Assembly: GCF_940670765.1 (NCBI RefSeq)
Contig: NZ_CALNVW010000031.1
Coordinates: 326,753 to 390,752 of the forward strand
DNA length: 64,000 bases
Source of the DNA: Streptomyces sp. A 4/2
Lineage (GTDB): Bacteria > Actinomycetota > Actinomycetes > Streptomycetales > Streptomycetaceae
Reading direction: 5' to 3'
Shown here piece after piece: positions 53,868-62,471 of the stretch; positions within the stretch are counted from its first letter, which is position 1, and the number at the start of each line of letters is the position of its first letter. Position numbers and translations under genes: made by a program. The notes under the pieces were generated by a model, which made no database searches, had not been told where the DNA came from, and saw nothing but the letters and a program-made list of their open reading frames with translations.

Positions 53868-54716
53868 CTACGCGGGGCGGCAGACGCTGCGCTGGCCGCC
53901 CAGGCCGGAGATCTCCAGCTCCATCACGTCACCGTCGCCGAGGTAGGGGAAGCGCCCGGACAGTGCCACGCCCTGCGGCGTACCGGTGTTGATGATGTCG
54001 CCGGGCTCCAGCACCAGGTACTGCGACAGATGGTGCACCAGATGCGCCACGCCGAAGATCATGTCCGCGGTGCCCGAATCCTGCCGCGGCTCGCCGTTGA
54101 CGTACGAACGCAGCCGCATCCCCTGCGGGTCACCGGCCTCGTCGGCGGTCACCAGCACCGGGCCGAGCGGGTTGAAGGTCGCGCAGCTCTTGCCCTTCGA
54201 CCACTGGCCGCCGGACTCCTCCAGCTGGAAGGCGCGTTCCGACACGTCGTTGCTGACGGCGTAGCCCGCGATGTGGGCGGCGGCATCGGCGGGCGAGTCG
54301 AGGTAGGAGGCGCGGCGGCCGATGACGACGGCCAGCTCGACCTCCCAGTCGGTCTTCTTCGCGCCGCGTGGGATGAGTACGTCGTCGTACGGGCCCACGA
54401 TCGTGTTCGGCGACTTGTAGAAGAGGATCGGCTGCTCGGGCGGGGCCGCGCCCGACTCCGCCGCGTGGGCCGCGTAGTTCTGGCCGATGCAGAGCAGCGC
54501 GGACGGGCGGGCCACGGGCGGGCCGATCCGGTGACCGGTGATGTCGGTCTCCGGCAGCCGCTCCGGCTCCGGTACGAGACCGGGGTCGTCGGCGAGCGCG
54601 GCGAGGAAGGCGCCATCGATGTCGGCGGTGACCGACGACAGGTCGTGGTGACGGCCTTCGGGGGAGGCGAGAACGGGGCGTTCGTGGCCCGGCTCGCCGA
54701 TGCGCATCAGACGCAT
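53868..54716 (-). CDS. fumarylacetoacetate hydrolase (FAH) family protein
   Basis: 282 residues. An N-terminal helper domain precedes the FAH fold from about residue 70: ALLCIGQNYAAHAAE, the metal Glu pair in DWEVELAVVIGRR, Asp in SNDVSER, and late NTGTPQGVA. Members split C-C bonds of diketo acids or act as dehydratases/decarboxylases in sugar-acid degradation. It is the last gene of the minus-strand catabolic run and tail to tail with the monooxygenase. Confidence 0.88.
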   Translation of the reverse strand: MRLMRIGEPGHERPVLASPEGRHHDLSSVTADIDGAFLAALADDPGLVPEPERLPETDITGHRIGPPVARPSALLCIGQNYAAHAAESGAAPPEQPILFYKSPNTIVGPYDDVLIPRGAKKTDWEVELAVVIGRRASYLDSPADAAAHIAGYAVSNDVSERAFQLEESGGQWSKGKSCATFNPLGPVLVTADEAGDPQGMRLRSYVNGEPRQDSGTADMIFGVAHLVHHLSQYLVLEPGDIINTGTPQGVALSGRFPYLGDGDVMELEISGLGGQRSVCRPA

Positions 54717-54758
54717 GAGGGGGAACTCTCCTGAAGGGTGAGGGGGTTGGGGCGCCGG

Positions 54759-55772
54759 TCAGTGCAGCCGGCTGAGCGCATCGGCGCCCACCGCGTGGAC
54801 CAGCGGCTGACCGGCCAGCAGACGCAGCACCTCGCCGACCGCACTGGCGCCGAGCCGCAGCCGGCACTCCACACTGCCCGCCGCCTGGTGCGGGGTCAGC
54901 AGGACGTTCGGCAGCGCGCGGAAGGGATGGTCCACCGGTAGCGGCTCGGCGTCGAACACATCGATCGCCGCGTCCAGCCGCCCCGACGCCAGCTCGGCGA
55001 GCAGCGCGTCCTCGTCGACCAGCCAGGACCTGGCGGTGTTCACCAGACCCGCACCGTCGGGCATCAGCGCCAGCTGCTCCGGGCCGAGCATCCGGTGGGT
55101 CTCGTCGGTCACCGGGGCGTGGACGGCGACGACCCTGCTCCGTGACAGCAGGGTCTCCAGCGGTACGGACTCCACCCCGAGCGCCGCAGCGTCGGCGTCG
55201 GTCAGGAAGGGGTCGGTGACGCTCACCCGTGCCCCCATGGCCCGGACGAGCGCGATGTACGCCCGGCCCGTCCGGGACGCGCCGATCACTCCGATGTCAC
55301 TGCCGTGGATCTCGTGGCGCGGCGGGGCCTGGCTCGCCTCCTGCCACGGGGCGCCGGTGCGCAGTGCCCGGTCGAAGCGCTGGATGCGGTACAGCAGCGA
55401 CAGCGTGAAGGCCAGCGCCACCTCGGCGACCGGCCGCGCCATCTCGTCACCGGCCTGGCTGACCCGGATGCCGCGCCGGAACACCTCGGCGGTGACATAG
55501 GGCGCGACGGCGGATCCGGTGTGCGAGACGAGCGCCAACCGGTCGGCCGCATCGAGGAGTTCGCTGTCGATCCGCGGCGTTCCCCAGGCGGTGACCAGCG
55601 CACGGGCGCCGGGCAGCGCGGCGGCGAGCGCCGCCCGGTCGCGGTGCGCGTCGAGCACCGTCAGCTCCGCGGCCCGCTCCAGGTCCTGCCACACCTCGGC
55701 CGAGAAGAACTGCGCGCGCAGCCCGGGAGGTACGGCGACCACCACCCGGGGGCGGTCAGGAGAGCCAGTCAT
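54759..55772 (-). CDS. D-isomer-specific 2-hydroxyacid dehydrogenase family protein
   Basis: 337 residues. The NAD-binding motif is GVIGASRTGRAYIALV; catalytic Arg in NTARSWLVDE, Glu in DVFDAEPLPVDHP and His in LTPHQAAGS are all present, so it should be active. It would interconvert a 2-keto acid and a D-2-hydroxy acid. ATG 55772 (MTGSPDRPRV) lies inside the end of the aldolase gene and follows a GGAGC site. Confidence 0.88.
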   Translation of the reverse strand: MTGSPDRPRVVVAVPPGLRAQFFSAEVWQDLERAAELTVLDAHRDRAALAAALPGARALVTAWGTPRIDSELLDAADRLALVSHTGSAVAPYVTAEVFRRGIRVSQAGDEMARPVAEVALAFTLSLLYRIQRFDRALRTGAPWQEASQAPPRHEIHGSDIGVIGASRTGRAYIALVRAMGARVSVTDPFLTDADAAALGVESVPLETLLSRSRVVAVHAPVTDETHRMLGPEQLALMPDGAGLVNTARSWLVDEDALLAELASGRLDAAIDVFDAEPLPVDHPFRALPNVLLTPHQAAGSVECRLRLGASAVGEVLRLLAGQPLVHAVGADALSRLH

Positions 55773-56793
55773 CGAGGTGCTCCGCAACGAAGGCGTCATC
55801 GGTCAGCCAGGGGTAGGCGGCGGCCACCCGGGTGATCTCGTCCGCCTGCCCCGGAGAGAGGGTCTCGGCCGGGTCCAGACACCAGGTCCCCTCCAACAGG
55901 CCCTGACGGCGGAGTACTTCGTGGACTCCGGCGATGCAGCCGCGGAACGCGCCGCGCACATCGAAGACCGCGCTGTTGGCGTCGGTCAGCTCCGGGCCGC
56001 GGGCCAGGCAGCGCAGCATCGCCTCGTGGTCCCCGGCGCGGGCCGCCCGTACGTCGTCGAGGAGGGACACCGCCGAGCCGGTCCACACCGCCCACTGGCC
56101 GAGCAGCCCGCCCGCGAACCAGCGGCGCTCGCCGCCCGCCGTCTCGTAGGGGGTCAGCAGATCGCCGATGATGCCGTCGTCGTTGCCGGTGTACAGGGCC
56201 ACCTCGCCCGCGCGGTCGGCGCCCGCGACGGCCCGTACCGCGTCGGCGGTGCGGTAGCGGTCGAAGGGGGCGATCTTCACGGCCACGGTGGACGGCAGAT
56301 CGGTGAAGGCCGCCCAGAAGCGCGGCGACAGATAGCGCCCGCCGACCGCCTCCTGGAGGTAGAAGCCGATCACCGGCAGCACCTCGCCGACCGCGCGGGC
56401 CCGCTCCAGCAGCCCCTTCTCGTCGGCGCCCGGCACCGCGGGGCTCAACAGCACCGCGTCATAGCCGAGTTCGGCGGCCGTCTCGGCCTCGGAGACCGCC
56501 TGGGCGGTGTAGCCGCAGGCGCCCGCGATCTTGATGAAGGGACGCCCGGCCTCGGCCCGGATCGTCTCGGCGGCGAGTTCCAGTACCGGCCGGAAGAGAC
56601 CGACCTGGGGCTCCCGGATCTCGAACTGGGTGGTGTGCACGGCAACAGCGGCGCCGCCCGCGCCCGAGGCCAGGTAGTAGCGGGTCAGGGCGCGCTGCCG
56701 CCGCTCGTCGAGCTTGCGGCTCGCGTCCAGTGCGAGTGGATGGGCGGGGATCACCGCACCGTGGGCGAGGGCGTCCAAGGAGGGAGTGGACAT
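55756..56793 (-). CDS. dihydrodipicolinate synthase (DapA) family aldolase
   Basis: 345 residues, longer than DapA (about 290). TIM barrel with Schiff-base Lys173 in TVAVKIAPFD and the barrel Tyr145 in VIGFYLQEAV. The GXXG carboxylate motif of true DapA is not obvious, suggesting a sugar-acid aldolase or dehydratase rather than lysine synthesis. An extra C-terminal helical part covers about residues 250-345. Gene overlaps by 17 bases with the dehydrogenase downstream. Confidence 0.87.
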   Translation of the reverse strand: MSTPSLDALAHGAVIPAHPLALDASRKLDERRQRALTRYYLASGAGGAAVAVHTTQFEIREPQVGLFRPVLELAAETIRAEAGRPFIKIAGACGYTAQAVSEAETAAELGYDAVLLSPAVPGADEKGLLERARAVGEVLPVIGFYLQEAVGGRYLSPRFWAAFTDLPSTVAVKIAPFDRYRTADAVRAVAGADRAGEVALYTGNDDGIIGDLLTPYETAGGERRWFAGGLLGQWAVWTGSAVSLLDDVRAARAGDHEAMLRCLARGPELTDANSAVFDVRGAFRGCIAGVHEVLRRQGLLEGTWCLDPAETLSPGQADEITRVAAAYPWLTDDAFVAEHLDDWLS

Positions 56794-56801
56794 GGAGTGG
56801 A

Positions 56802-57830
56802 TCAGAACCTTCCGTCACGGACCTGGAACTTGGTGGGCTTGCCGGACAGCGGCAGCCCGCGGCGCAGCCAGTCGGCCTGCCACTCGACGAGAGTGCGCAG
56901 TGCGACCTCCGGATAACCGAAGAGCGCATGGCAGCGGCTCGCGTCGGAGAGCAGCGCGGTCGGCGACTCCGCCCCGATGTACACCGGCTCCCGGTCGAAC
57001 TCCTCGCCGAACCACTGGGCGAGGCGGCGCACCGAAGCGGTCTCGGGGCCGGTGAGGTTGAGGGTGAAGGCCTCGCCGTCCGTGGCGTGCAGCAGCGAAC
57101 GGAGGGCGACCTCGTTGGCGTACCCCTGCCACACCACGTTGGCGTGACCGGTCGTCAGGTCGACGGGCTCGCCCGACTGTACGCGGGATGCGATGTCCGC
57201 GAGCACGCCGTAGCGGAGGTCGACCGCGTAATTGAGCCTGATGTTGGTGACCTTGGTGCCACGGGTCAGTGCGGCGTGGTCGAAGATCCGCTCGCGGCCG
57301 AGGCAGGACATCGCGTACTCACCGACCGGGCCGACCGGATCGGACTCGGTGCAGCCGCCGGACGACAGGGGCACCAGCGGGTACACGTTGCCGGTGGAGA
57401 ACGCGGCGATCCGCGAGGTGGACCAGCGGCGCGCCACCCGGTCCGGCATGGCGGCGTTGACCGCCCAGGCGTGCGAAGGCGCCCCGGCCGAACCGAACTT
57501 GGCGCCGACCATGAAGATCACGTTCCCGGCGTCGGGGAGTGCGCCGAGATCGGCGGCCGGATCCATCAGGTCGAAGGCGACCGTACGGACCCCGTCGGCC
57601 TCCAGCTCCGCGGCGGCGGCCTTGTCCGACCAGCGGGAAACGGCGTACACCGTGACGTCGGAGCGGCCCCCGGCGTCCAGCGCCCGGCGGGCCAGCCGGC
57701 ACAGGCTGGGGCCCATCTTGCCGCCGGCGCCGAGCACCAGCAGGTCGCCTTCGAGGCGGGCGAGGTCGGCGACGAGCGCGGGGGAGGGGGTGGCGAGCCG
57801 CTCTTCCAGAGCGGCCTCATCGGTGAACAT
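56802..57830 (-). CDS. NAD-dependent epimerase/dehydratase family protein (atypical active site)
   Basis: 342 residues, extended SDR. The Rossmann loop is LVLGAGGKMGPSLCRL and the STGNVYPLVPL strand fits the family, but the YxxxK catalytic pair is Tyr172 followed by Ala-Met-Ser-Cys, so the Lys is missing. It may be a non-classical epimerase, reductase or binding protein. It starts 6 bases after the permease gene stop and overlaps none. Confidence 0.85.
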   Translation of the reverse strand: MFTDEAALEERLATPSPALVADLARLEGDLLVLGAGGKMGPSLCRLARRALDAGGRSDVTVYAVSRWSDKAAAAELEADGVRTVAFDLMDPAADLGALPDAGNVIFMVGAKFGSAGAPSHAWAVNAAMPDRVARRWSTSRIAAFSTGNVYPLVPLSSGGCTESDPVGPVGEYAMSCLGRERIFDHAALTRGTKVTNIRLNYAVDLRYGVLADIASRVQSGEPVDLTTGHANVVWQGYANEVALRSLLHATDGEAFTLNLTGPETASVRRLAQWFGEEFDREPVYIGAESPTALLSDASRCHALFGYPEVALRTLVEWQADWLRRGLPLSGKPTKFQVRDGRF

Positions 57831-57836
57831 GCGTGG

Positions 57837-58805
57837 CTATCCCTTGATTCCGGACGCGGTGACGCCCTCGGTGAAGTAGCGCTGACCCACCATGTACGCG
57901 GCGAAGATGGGCACGAACGCGATGACGGAGCCGGAGAGCACCACGTTCAGCGGCACGTTCTGCTGCTGGAGCGAGGCGATCCCGACGGTGAGCGTGCGCA
58001 TGTCGGTGGACTGGCCGATGACCAGCGGCCACAGGAAGTCGTTCCAGTGCCAGAGGAAGACGAAGACACCGAGGGTGGCGAGGATCGGCTTCAGCAGCGG
58101 CAGCACGATCCGGTAGAAGATCTGCCACTCGCTGCACCCGTCCAGCCGGGCCGCCTCGAAGAGTTCGTCGGGCAGTCCCATGATGAACTGCCGCATCAGG
58201 AAGACCGCTTGGGCGTTGGCGAGGGTCGGGATGATCAGACCCCAGTAGGTGTCCACGCCGCCCAGCTTCGCGATCATCGCGAACGTCGGGATCATCGTGA
58301 CGTGGTAGGGGACCATCACCATCGAGAGGAACGACCAGAACATCGCCTCACGGCCCGGGAAGCGCTTCTTGGCGAAGGCGTATCCGGCGAGCGCGGCGAG
58401 CAGCAGCACGCCGACGACCGAGACCACCGAGTAGATCAGGGTGTTGAGCAGCCAGCGCGGCACGTCCTGGGCGCTCATGACGGCGTGGTACGCCTCGCCG
58501 GTCAGCGGCCAGGGCAGCAGACTGCCCGGGAAGTCGACCGCCGCGGACGGCTTCAGCGACAGCACGACCATCGCGTAGAACGGGAAGATCGTGACGAGCG
58601 CCGCCACCGTCAGCAGCAGGGTGCGCGCGACACGGCCCACGGGGGTGGCACGCATGCCGTGCGGCACGGTGTCGCGGTCCGCCGCCTTGCGCAGCCGCCG
58701 CTCGGCCCGCCGGGCGGCCCGGAGGTCCACCTTCTGCGGGGCGCCGGACGTACCGCCGGCGGACACGTCGGCCGGGGTCTCCACAGGTGCTGCGGTCATG
58801 GTCAC
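57837..58805 (-). CDS. ABC sugar transporter permease (MalG-type)
   Basis: 322 residues. About six membrane helices after a polar N-terminus of some 60 residues. The EAA loop reads ELFEAARLDGCSEWQIFYRIVLPLLKP, which contacts the ATPase, of MalG/CUT1 kind. GTG 58805 overlaps the stop of the partner permease (GTGA); ATG 58799 is an alternative. No ATPase gene is nearby; in Streptomyces the shared MsiK ATPase usually serves CUT1 systems. Confidence 0.93.
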   Translation of the reverse strand: MTMTAAPVETPADVSAGGTSGAPQKVDLRAARRAERRLRKAADRDTVPHGMRATPVGRVARTLLLTVAALVTIFPFYAMVVLSLKPSAAVDFPGSLLPWPLTGEAYHAVMSAQDVPRWLLNTLIYSVVSVVGVLLLAALAGYAFAKKRFPGREAMFWSFLSMVMVPYHVTMIPTFAMIAKLGGVDTYWGLIIPTLANAQAVFLMRQFIMGLPDELFEAARLDGCSEWQIFYRIVLPLLKPILATLGVFVFLWHWNDFLWPLVIGQSTDMRTLTVGIASLQQQNVPLNVVLSGSVIAFVPIFAAYMVGQRYFTEGVTASGIKG

Positions 58806-59707
58806 TGGTCCTTCCCGATCACGAGCCGCTGGAGTACGGCGACCACCACGGTCAGCACGAAGAGCGCGACCCCGATGGCGGAGGCGTAGCCCAGGTCGAA
58901 GTACTTGAAGCCCGCGTCGTAGAGCTGGAAGACGAGCGTGTAGCTGCCGTTGGCGGGTCCGCCCCCGGTCATCGTGTAGACCGCGTCGAACACCTGGAAC
59001 GAGGCGGTCGTCTCGATGACGGCGAGGAAGAACAGCGCGGGCTTGAGCTGCGGCAGCACGATGTACCGGAACCGCTGCCAGGGACCCGCGCCGTCGGTGA
59101 GCGCCGCCTCCTCCAGCTCACGCGGAATGTCCTGCATCCGGGCGAGGAGGATCAGCATCCCGTAGCCGAAGCGGGACCAGATGCCGACGATCGCGAGCGC
59201 GGGAAGCACCAGGACGTCGTCGGAGAGCCAGGAACTCTGCGACATCCCGAGCCAGCCCACCATCGTGGACCACGGGCCGCCGGTGGAGAAGATCCACACG
59301 AACACGGTGGCGGCCAGCACCAGCGAGGTGACGACCGGCAGGAAGAACACCGAGCGGAAGAACTTGGCGCCGCGGAAGGCCCGCCGGGTGATCAGCGCCA
59401 GCGCGACCGAGGCGATCAGGGTGCCGGGCACCGCGATCACCGTGTAGAGCACCGTCACCTTCAGTGCCTGCCAGAACAGCGGGTCGGCCCAGAGGCGGGT
59501 GAAGTTGTCGACGCCGACGAAGTGGCCGCCGCCGGTGAGCGAGTAGTCGGTGAGGCTCATCAGCACACCGGCGACCCCGGGGCCGAACCGGAAGGCGAGG
59601 AAGAGCAGGAAGCACGGGAGGACGAAGAGCAGGCCGATCCGGGCCTCGCGGCGCGCCTGCGGCCCGCTGCGACGGCCCCGGCGGGTGGGTTCCGCGACGA
59701 CTGCCAC
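58802..59707 (-). CDS. ABC sugar transporter permease (MalF-type)
   Basis: 301 residues, six helices (IGLLFVLPCFLLFLAFRFG first). EAA loop: ELEEAALTDGAGPWQRFRYIVLPQLKP. It pairs with the MalG-type permease downstream, with which it overlaps. GGAGAT lies before the ATG at 59707. Confidence 0.93.
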   Translation of the reverse strand: MAVVAEPTRRGRRSGPQARREARIGLLFVLPCFLLFLAFRFGPGVAGVLMSLTDYSLTGGGHFVGVDNFTRLWADPLFWQALKVTVLYTVIAVPGTLIASVALALITRRAFRGAKFFRSVFFLPVVTSLVLAATVFVWIFSTGGPWSTMVGWLGMSQSSWLSDDVLVLPALAIVGIWSRFGYGMLILLARMQDIPRELEEAALTDGAGPWQRFRYIVLPQLKPALFFLAVIETTASFQVFDAVYTMTGGGPANGSYTLVFQLYDAGFKYFDLGYASAIGVALFVLTVVVAVLQRLVIGKDQ

Positions 59708-59826
59708 GGGGATCTCCTTGCGGTACGGGGGAATTGCGGTGGATACGTGAGCCGGGACCCCGGCCGGGCCGGGCGCGGGTCACGCGGGTGGTGCGGACCG
59801 GGCGGGTGCCCGGCGGTGGTGCGGGC

Positions 59827-59862
59827 CCTCGGGCGGGGGAGAGGTTCGGTCCCCGCCCGAGG
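59827..59862 (-). terminator. intercistronic hairpin between binding protein and permease genes
   Basis: A 12-bp perfect stem CCTCGGGCGGGG (59827-59838) with its complement (59851-59862), 12-base loop. On the minus strand it follows the binding-protein stop by 11 bases. Such hairpins commonly protect or partly terminate the transcript so that binding protein exceeds permease. The remaining 59708-59873 gap shows nothing else. Confidence 0.65.
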
Positions 59863-59873
59863 CCGGTCCCGAG

Positions 59874-61127
59874 TCAGCGACCGAGCATCGCCTGGGCGGC
59901 CTTGGCCGCCGTGTCGAGCGCCGCCTGCGGGCTCTTCTTGCCCAGCAGCGCTGCCTGGATCTCCGGGGCGAGCACCCCCTGGACCTCACGGGACTTGTCC
60001 TGCAGCGGTCCCACGTCCATGCTCGGCAGGGTGGCGCCGACCGCCTTCTGCAGAGCGTCGCCGGGGTACAGGTCGCCGCCGGACTTCCGGGCCGGGAAGT
60101 ACCCCGCGCCCTTCTCCAGGCCCGCCGCGTTCTTCGACTCGGCGACGAAGTTGAGCCAGTCGCCGGTGGCCTTCTTGTTGGCGCTCTTCAGCATGGAGAG
60201 GGCGCCCACGGTGCCGTAACCGACGGACCGGACGTCCTTCAGCGGCGGCTGGACGACGATGTTCTCCTTGCCCCAGAACGGCTCGACGTCCGCCGGGGTG
60301 TTCTGCCAGGTGCAGGCCACCTTGCCCTTGGCGACCGGCGTCTGTTCCAGCTTGGGCGTGGTGGTGACCAGGTCCCGGTCGGTGTAGCCGCCGTCGACGA
60401 GCGTCTTGAGGTACGACAGCGCCTTGACCCCGGCGGCGTCGTTGAACGTGATCTGCTTGCCGTCCTTCGAGAAGACGTCACCGCCCGCCTGCCAGAGCAG
60501 CGGGTAGAAGGTCATGTTCAGCGTCTGCTGGGTGTCACCGCTGTAACTGGTGGCGTAGTAGCCCTTCTTCTTCAGCTTCGGCGCCAGCGCGGCCAGATCG
60601 GCCCAGCTCGTCGGGTAGGTCTTCTCGCCGATGGCGGAGAACACCCGCTTGTCGCAGATCAGCGGGTTGGCACTGGTCAGCACCGGGGTGCCGAGCGCCT
60701 TGCCGTCCACCGTCACCGACTTCATCGCGAAGTCCGTGTAGTCCGCCCTGTCGGAGGCCGGGGTGTACTCGTCGGCCGGGACGATGTTCCTCGCGTACTT
60801 CGGCAGCTGGTCGGGGATGAGATACACCGCGTCCGGGCCCTTGCCGGAGGCGATCGCGGTGGCCAGCGCGGTGTCACGGTTGGCCCACGGGAAGGTCTCG
60901 ACCTTCACCTTGATCCCCGTGTGCTTCTTCTCGAACTCCTTGACCAGGCCGTCCCAGTAGGACTTGTTCTTGGCCTCGTCGAAGATGACCGGGTAGGTCC
61001 ACATGGTGACGGTGTTGCCGTCGCCGCCACTGCCGCACCCGGCCAGCACTCCGGCGGCGAGCGCGGTGGCGAGGACGGGAGCGGCGACGGCACGCAGCCG
61101 GGAACGGCGCTTCAGGGCACGGGACAT
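59874..61127 (-). CDS. ABC transporter sugar-binding lipoprotein
   Basis: 417 residues. A signal peptide with twin basic start (MSRALKRRSRLR), a hydrophobic core and lipobox LAGC with Cys31. The mature protein has the periplasmic-binding fold of family 1 (GNTVTMWTYPVI; GKGPDAVYLIPDQLPKYARN). It delivers a carbohydrate to the two permeases. ATG 61127 has GGAGTG upstream. The preceding oxidoreductase is 41 bases upstream, same strand. Confidence 0.93.
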   Translation of the reverse strand: MSRALKRRSRLRAVAAPVLATALAAGVLAGCGSGGDGNTVTMWTYPVIFDEAKNKSYWDGLVKEFEKKHTGIKVKVETFPWANRDTALATAIASGKGPDAVYLIPDQLPKYARNIVPADEYTPASDRADYTDFAMKSVTVDGKALGTPVLTSANPLICDKRVFSAIGEKTYPTSWADLAALAPKLKKKGYYATSYSGDTQQTLNMTFYPLLWQAGGDVFSKDGKQITFNDAAGVKALSYLKTLVDGGYTDRDLVTTTPKLEQTPVAKGKVACTWQNTPADVEPFWGKENIVVQPPLKDVRSVGYGTVGALSMLKSANKKATGDWLNFVAESKNAAGLEKGAGYFPARKSGGDLYPGDALQKAVGATLPSMDVGPLQDKSREVQGVLAPEIQAALLGKKSPQAALDTAAKAAQAMLGR

Positions 61128-61168
61128 GAGGGAACACTCCGAGGACGTGAGGGCGGGCGGAAGAGGGG

Positions 61169-62425
61169 TCATGCGACCGGGACCGTCTGGACGGTCCCGG
61201 TGTGCCGGGCACGTTCGGCGGCGAACGCCGCGAGGTGACTGCCGAGCGAGGTCGCGGTGCCGGAGCGCACGGCCCCCGCGTCACCGGTCGCGACGGCCCG
61301 TACGAACGCCTCGATCAGCGCGTCGTCACCGCCGCCGTGCCCGTCGGCCGCGTTCGAACCGGACGTGCCGAGTTCGTGGACGGTGGACTCGCCGGTACGG
61401 AAGTCCTGGACGGTCACCCGCTCGCCGTCACCGGTCAGCCAGCCGTGCGAGCCGAAGATCCGGGTCTGCCGGTGGGTCTGCTCGGTGAACGCCACCATCT
61501 GGAAGGTCGCGGTCACCCCGCCCTCCAACTGCATGGCCAGCACCTGGTGGTCGACCACGTCGTTGTCGCTGCGGTACGCGCACACCCCGTACGGCCCCTC
61601 CCGCAGTGCCCGCACGAGCCCGGCCTCGTCGGTCGCCTCGGTGACATGGGTGACCGGCCAGACCGCGCCCTTCTCGCGCAGCGTCGGCATGTACAGCTTC
61701 AGCGCGCTGTACGGGCAGCCGGCCTCGACCGCGCAGTCCAGGCAGCGGTCGGCGGAGCCGGCCGGCGCGTTCTCCGGCCGGAAGTGCTTGAGTCCGCCGA
61801 AGCCGGTGACCTGTTCGATGCGCCCGCCCATGACGTACGAGATCCAGTCCAGGTCGTGGCAGGACTTGGCGAGCAGCATGGGGGACGAGTCGCTCTCGCG
61901 GCTCCACGGGCCGCGTACGTAACTGTGCGCGTAGTGCCACCAGCCGACCGGCTCCAGGTGGTCGATGGAGACCAGCTGCCCCAGCACCCCCGAGTCCACG
62001 ACCTGCTTCACCAGATCGGTGTAGGGCGTGTACCGCATCACGTGACAGACCGCGAAGAGCACCCCGGCCCGTTCCACGCCCTCGACGATGGCCCGGGTCT
62101 CGTCCTCGGTCGGGGCGAGGGGCTTCTCGACGAGGATCGCGTACCCGGCCGCGGCGAGGGCCAGTACCGGCTCGACGTGATCGCGGTCCTGGGTGGTGAC
62201 GATCACGGCGTCAGCGATGCGGTTCTCCGCGAGCGGGCGCCAGTCGTCGAACTGCACGGGCGCGCCCGCGGCGGCCCGCGCCACGGGGCGCGGATCCGCG
62301 ACCGCGACGAGTTCGGCGGCCTCGGGATGGTTCTTGATCCACTCGGTGTACGTCAGGCCGCGGTTGCCGGCGCCGACGAGCGCGACCCGTACGGGCCGGC
62401 TGGTGATCGGAGTATGCGTGGACAC
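61169..62425 (-). CDS. Gfo/Idh/MocA family oxidoreductase
   Basis: 418 residues. NAD motif VALVGAGNRG near residue 16; EKPLAP with Lys101; catalytic-region SCHDLDW at 188-194. An insert at about 225-245 carries Cys228, Cys231, Cys237 (DRCLDCAVEAGCPYSA), which looks like a metal or disulfide element and is seen only in a subgroup. Likely an NAD-dependent dehydrogenase or epimerising enzyme acting on a sugar or sugar acid. Confidence 0.9.
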   Translation of the reverse strand: MSTHTPITSRPVRVALVGAGNRGLTYTEWIKNHPEAAELVAVADPRPVARAAAGAPVQFDDWRPLAENRIADAVIVTTQDRDHVEPVLALAAAGYAILVEKPLAPTEDETRAIVEGVERAGVLFAVCHVMRYTPYTDLVKQVVDSGVLGQLVSIDHLEPVGWWHYAHSYVRGPWSRESDSSPMLLAKSCHDLDWISYVMGGRIEQVTGFGGLKHFRPENAPAGSADRCLDCAVEAGCPYSALKLYMPTLREKGAVWPVTHVTEATDEAGLVRALREGPYGVCAYRSDNDVVDHQVLAMQLEGGVTATFQMVAFTEQTHRQTRIFGSHGWLTGDGERVTVQDFRTGESTVHELGTSGSNAADGHGGGDDALIEAFVRAVATGDAGAVRSGTATSLGSHLAAFAAERARHTGTVQTVPVA

Positions 62426-62471
62426 GGGGGTTCCCTCGGTGCGGGTGGGGGTGGCTGGCGGAGGAGGAGCG

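Noticed and set aside
56730..60154. Two long plus-strand frames opposite the ABC transporter genes
   Set aside because: Composition typical of high-GC shadows (Asp/Glu/Arg/Gly/His); the minus strand has signal peptide, helices and EAA motifs.
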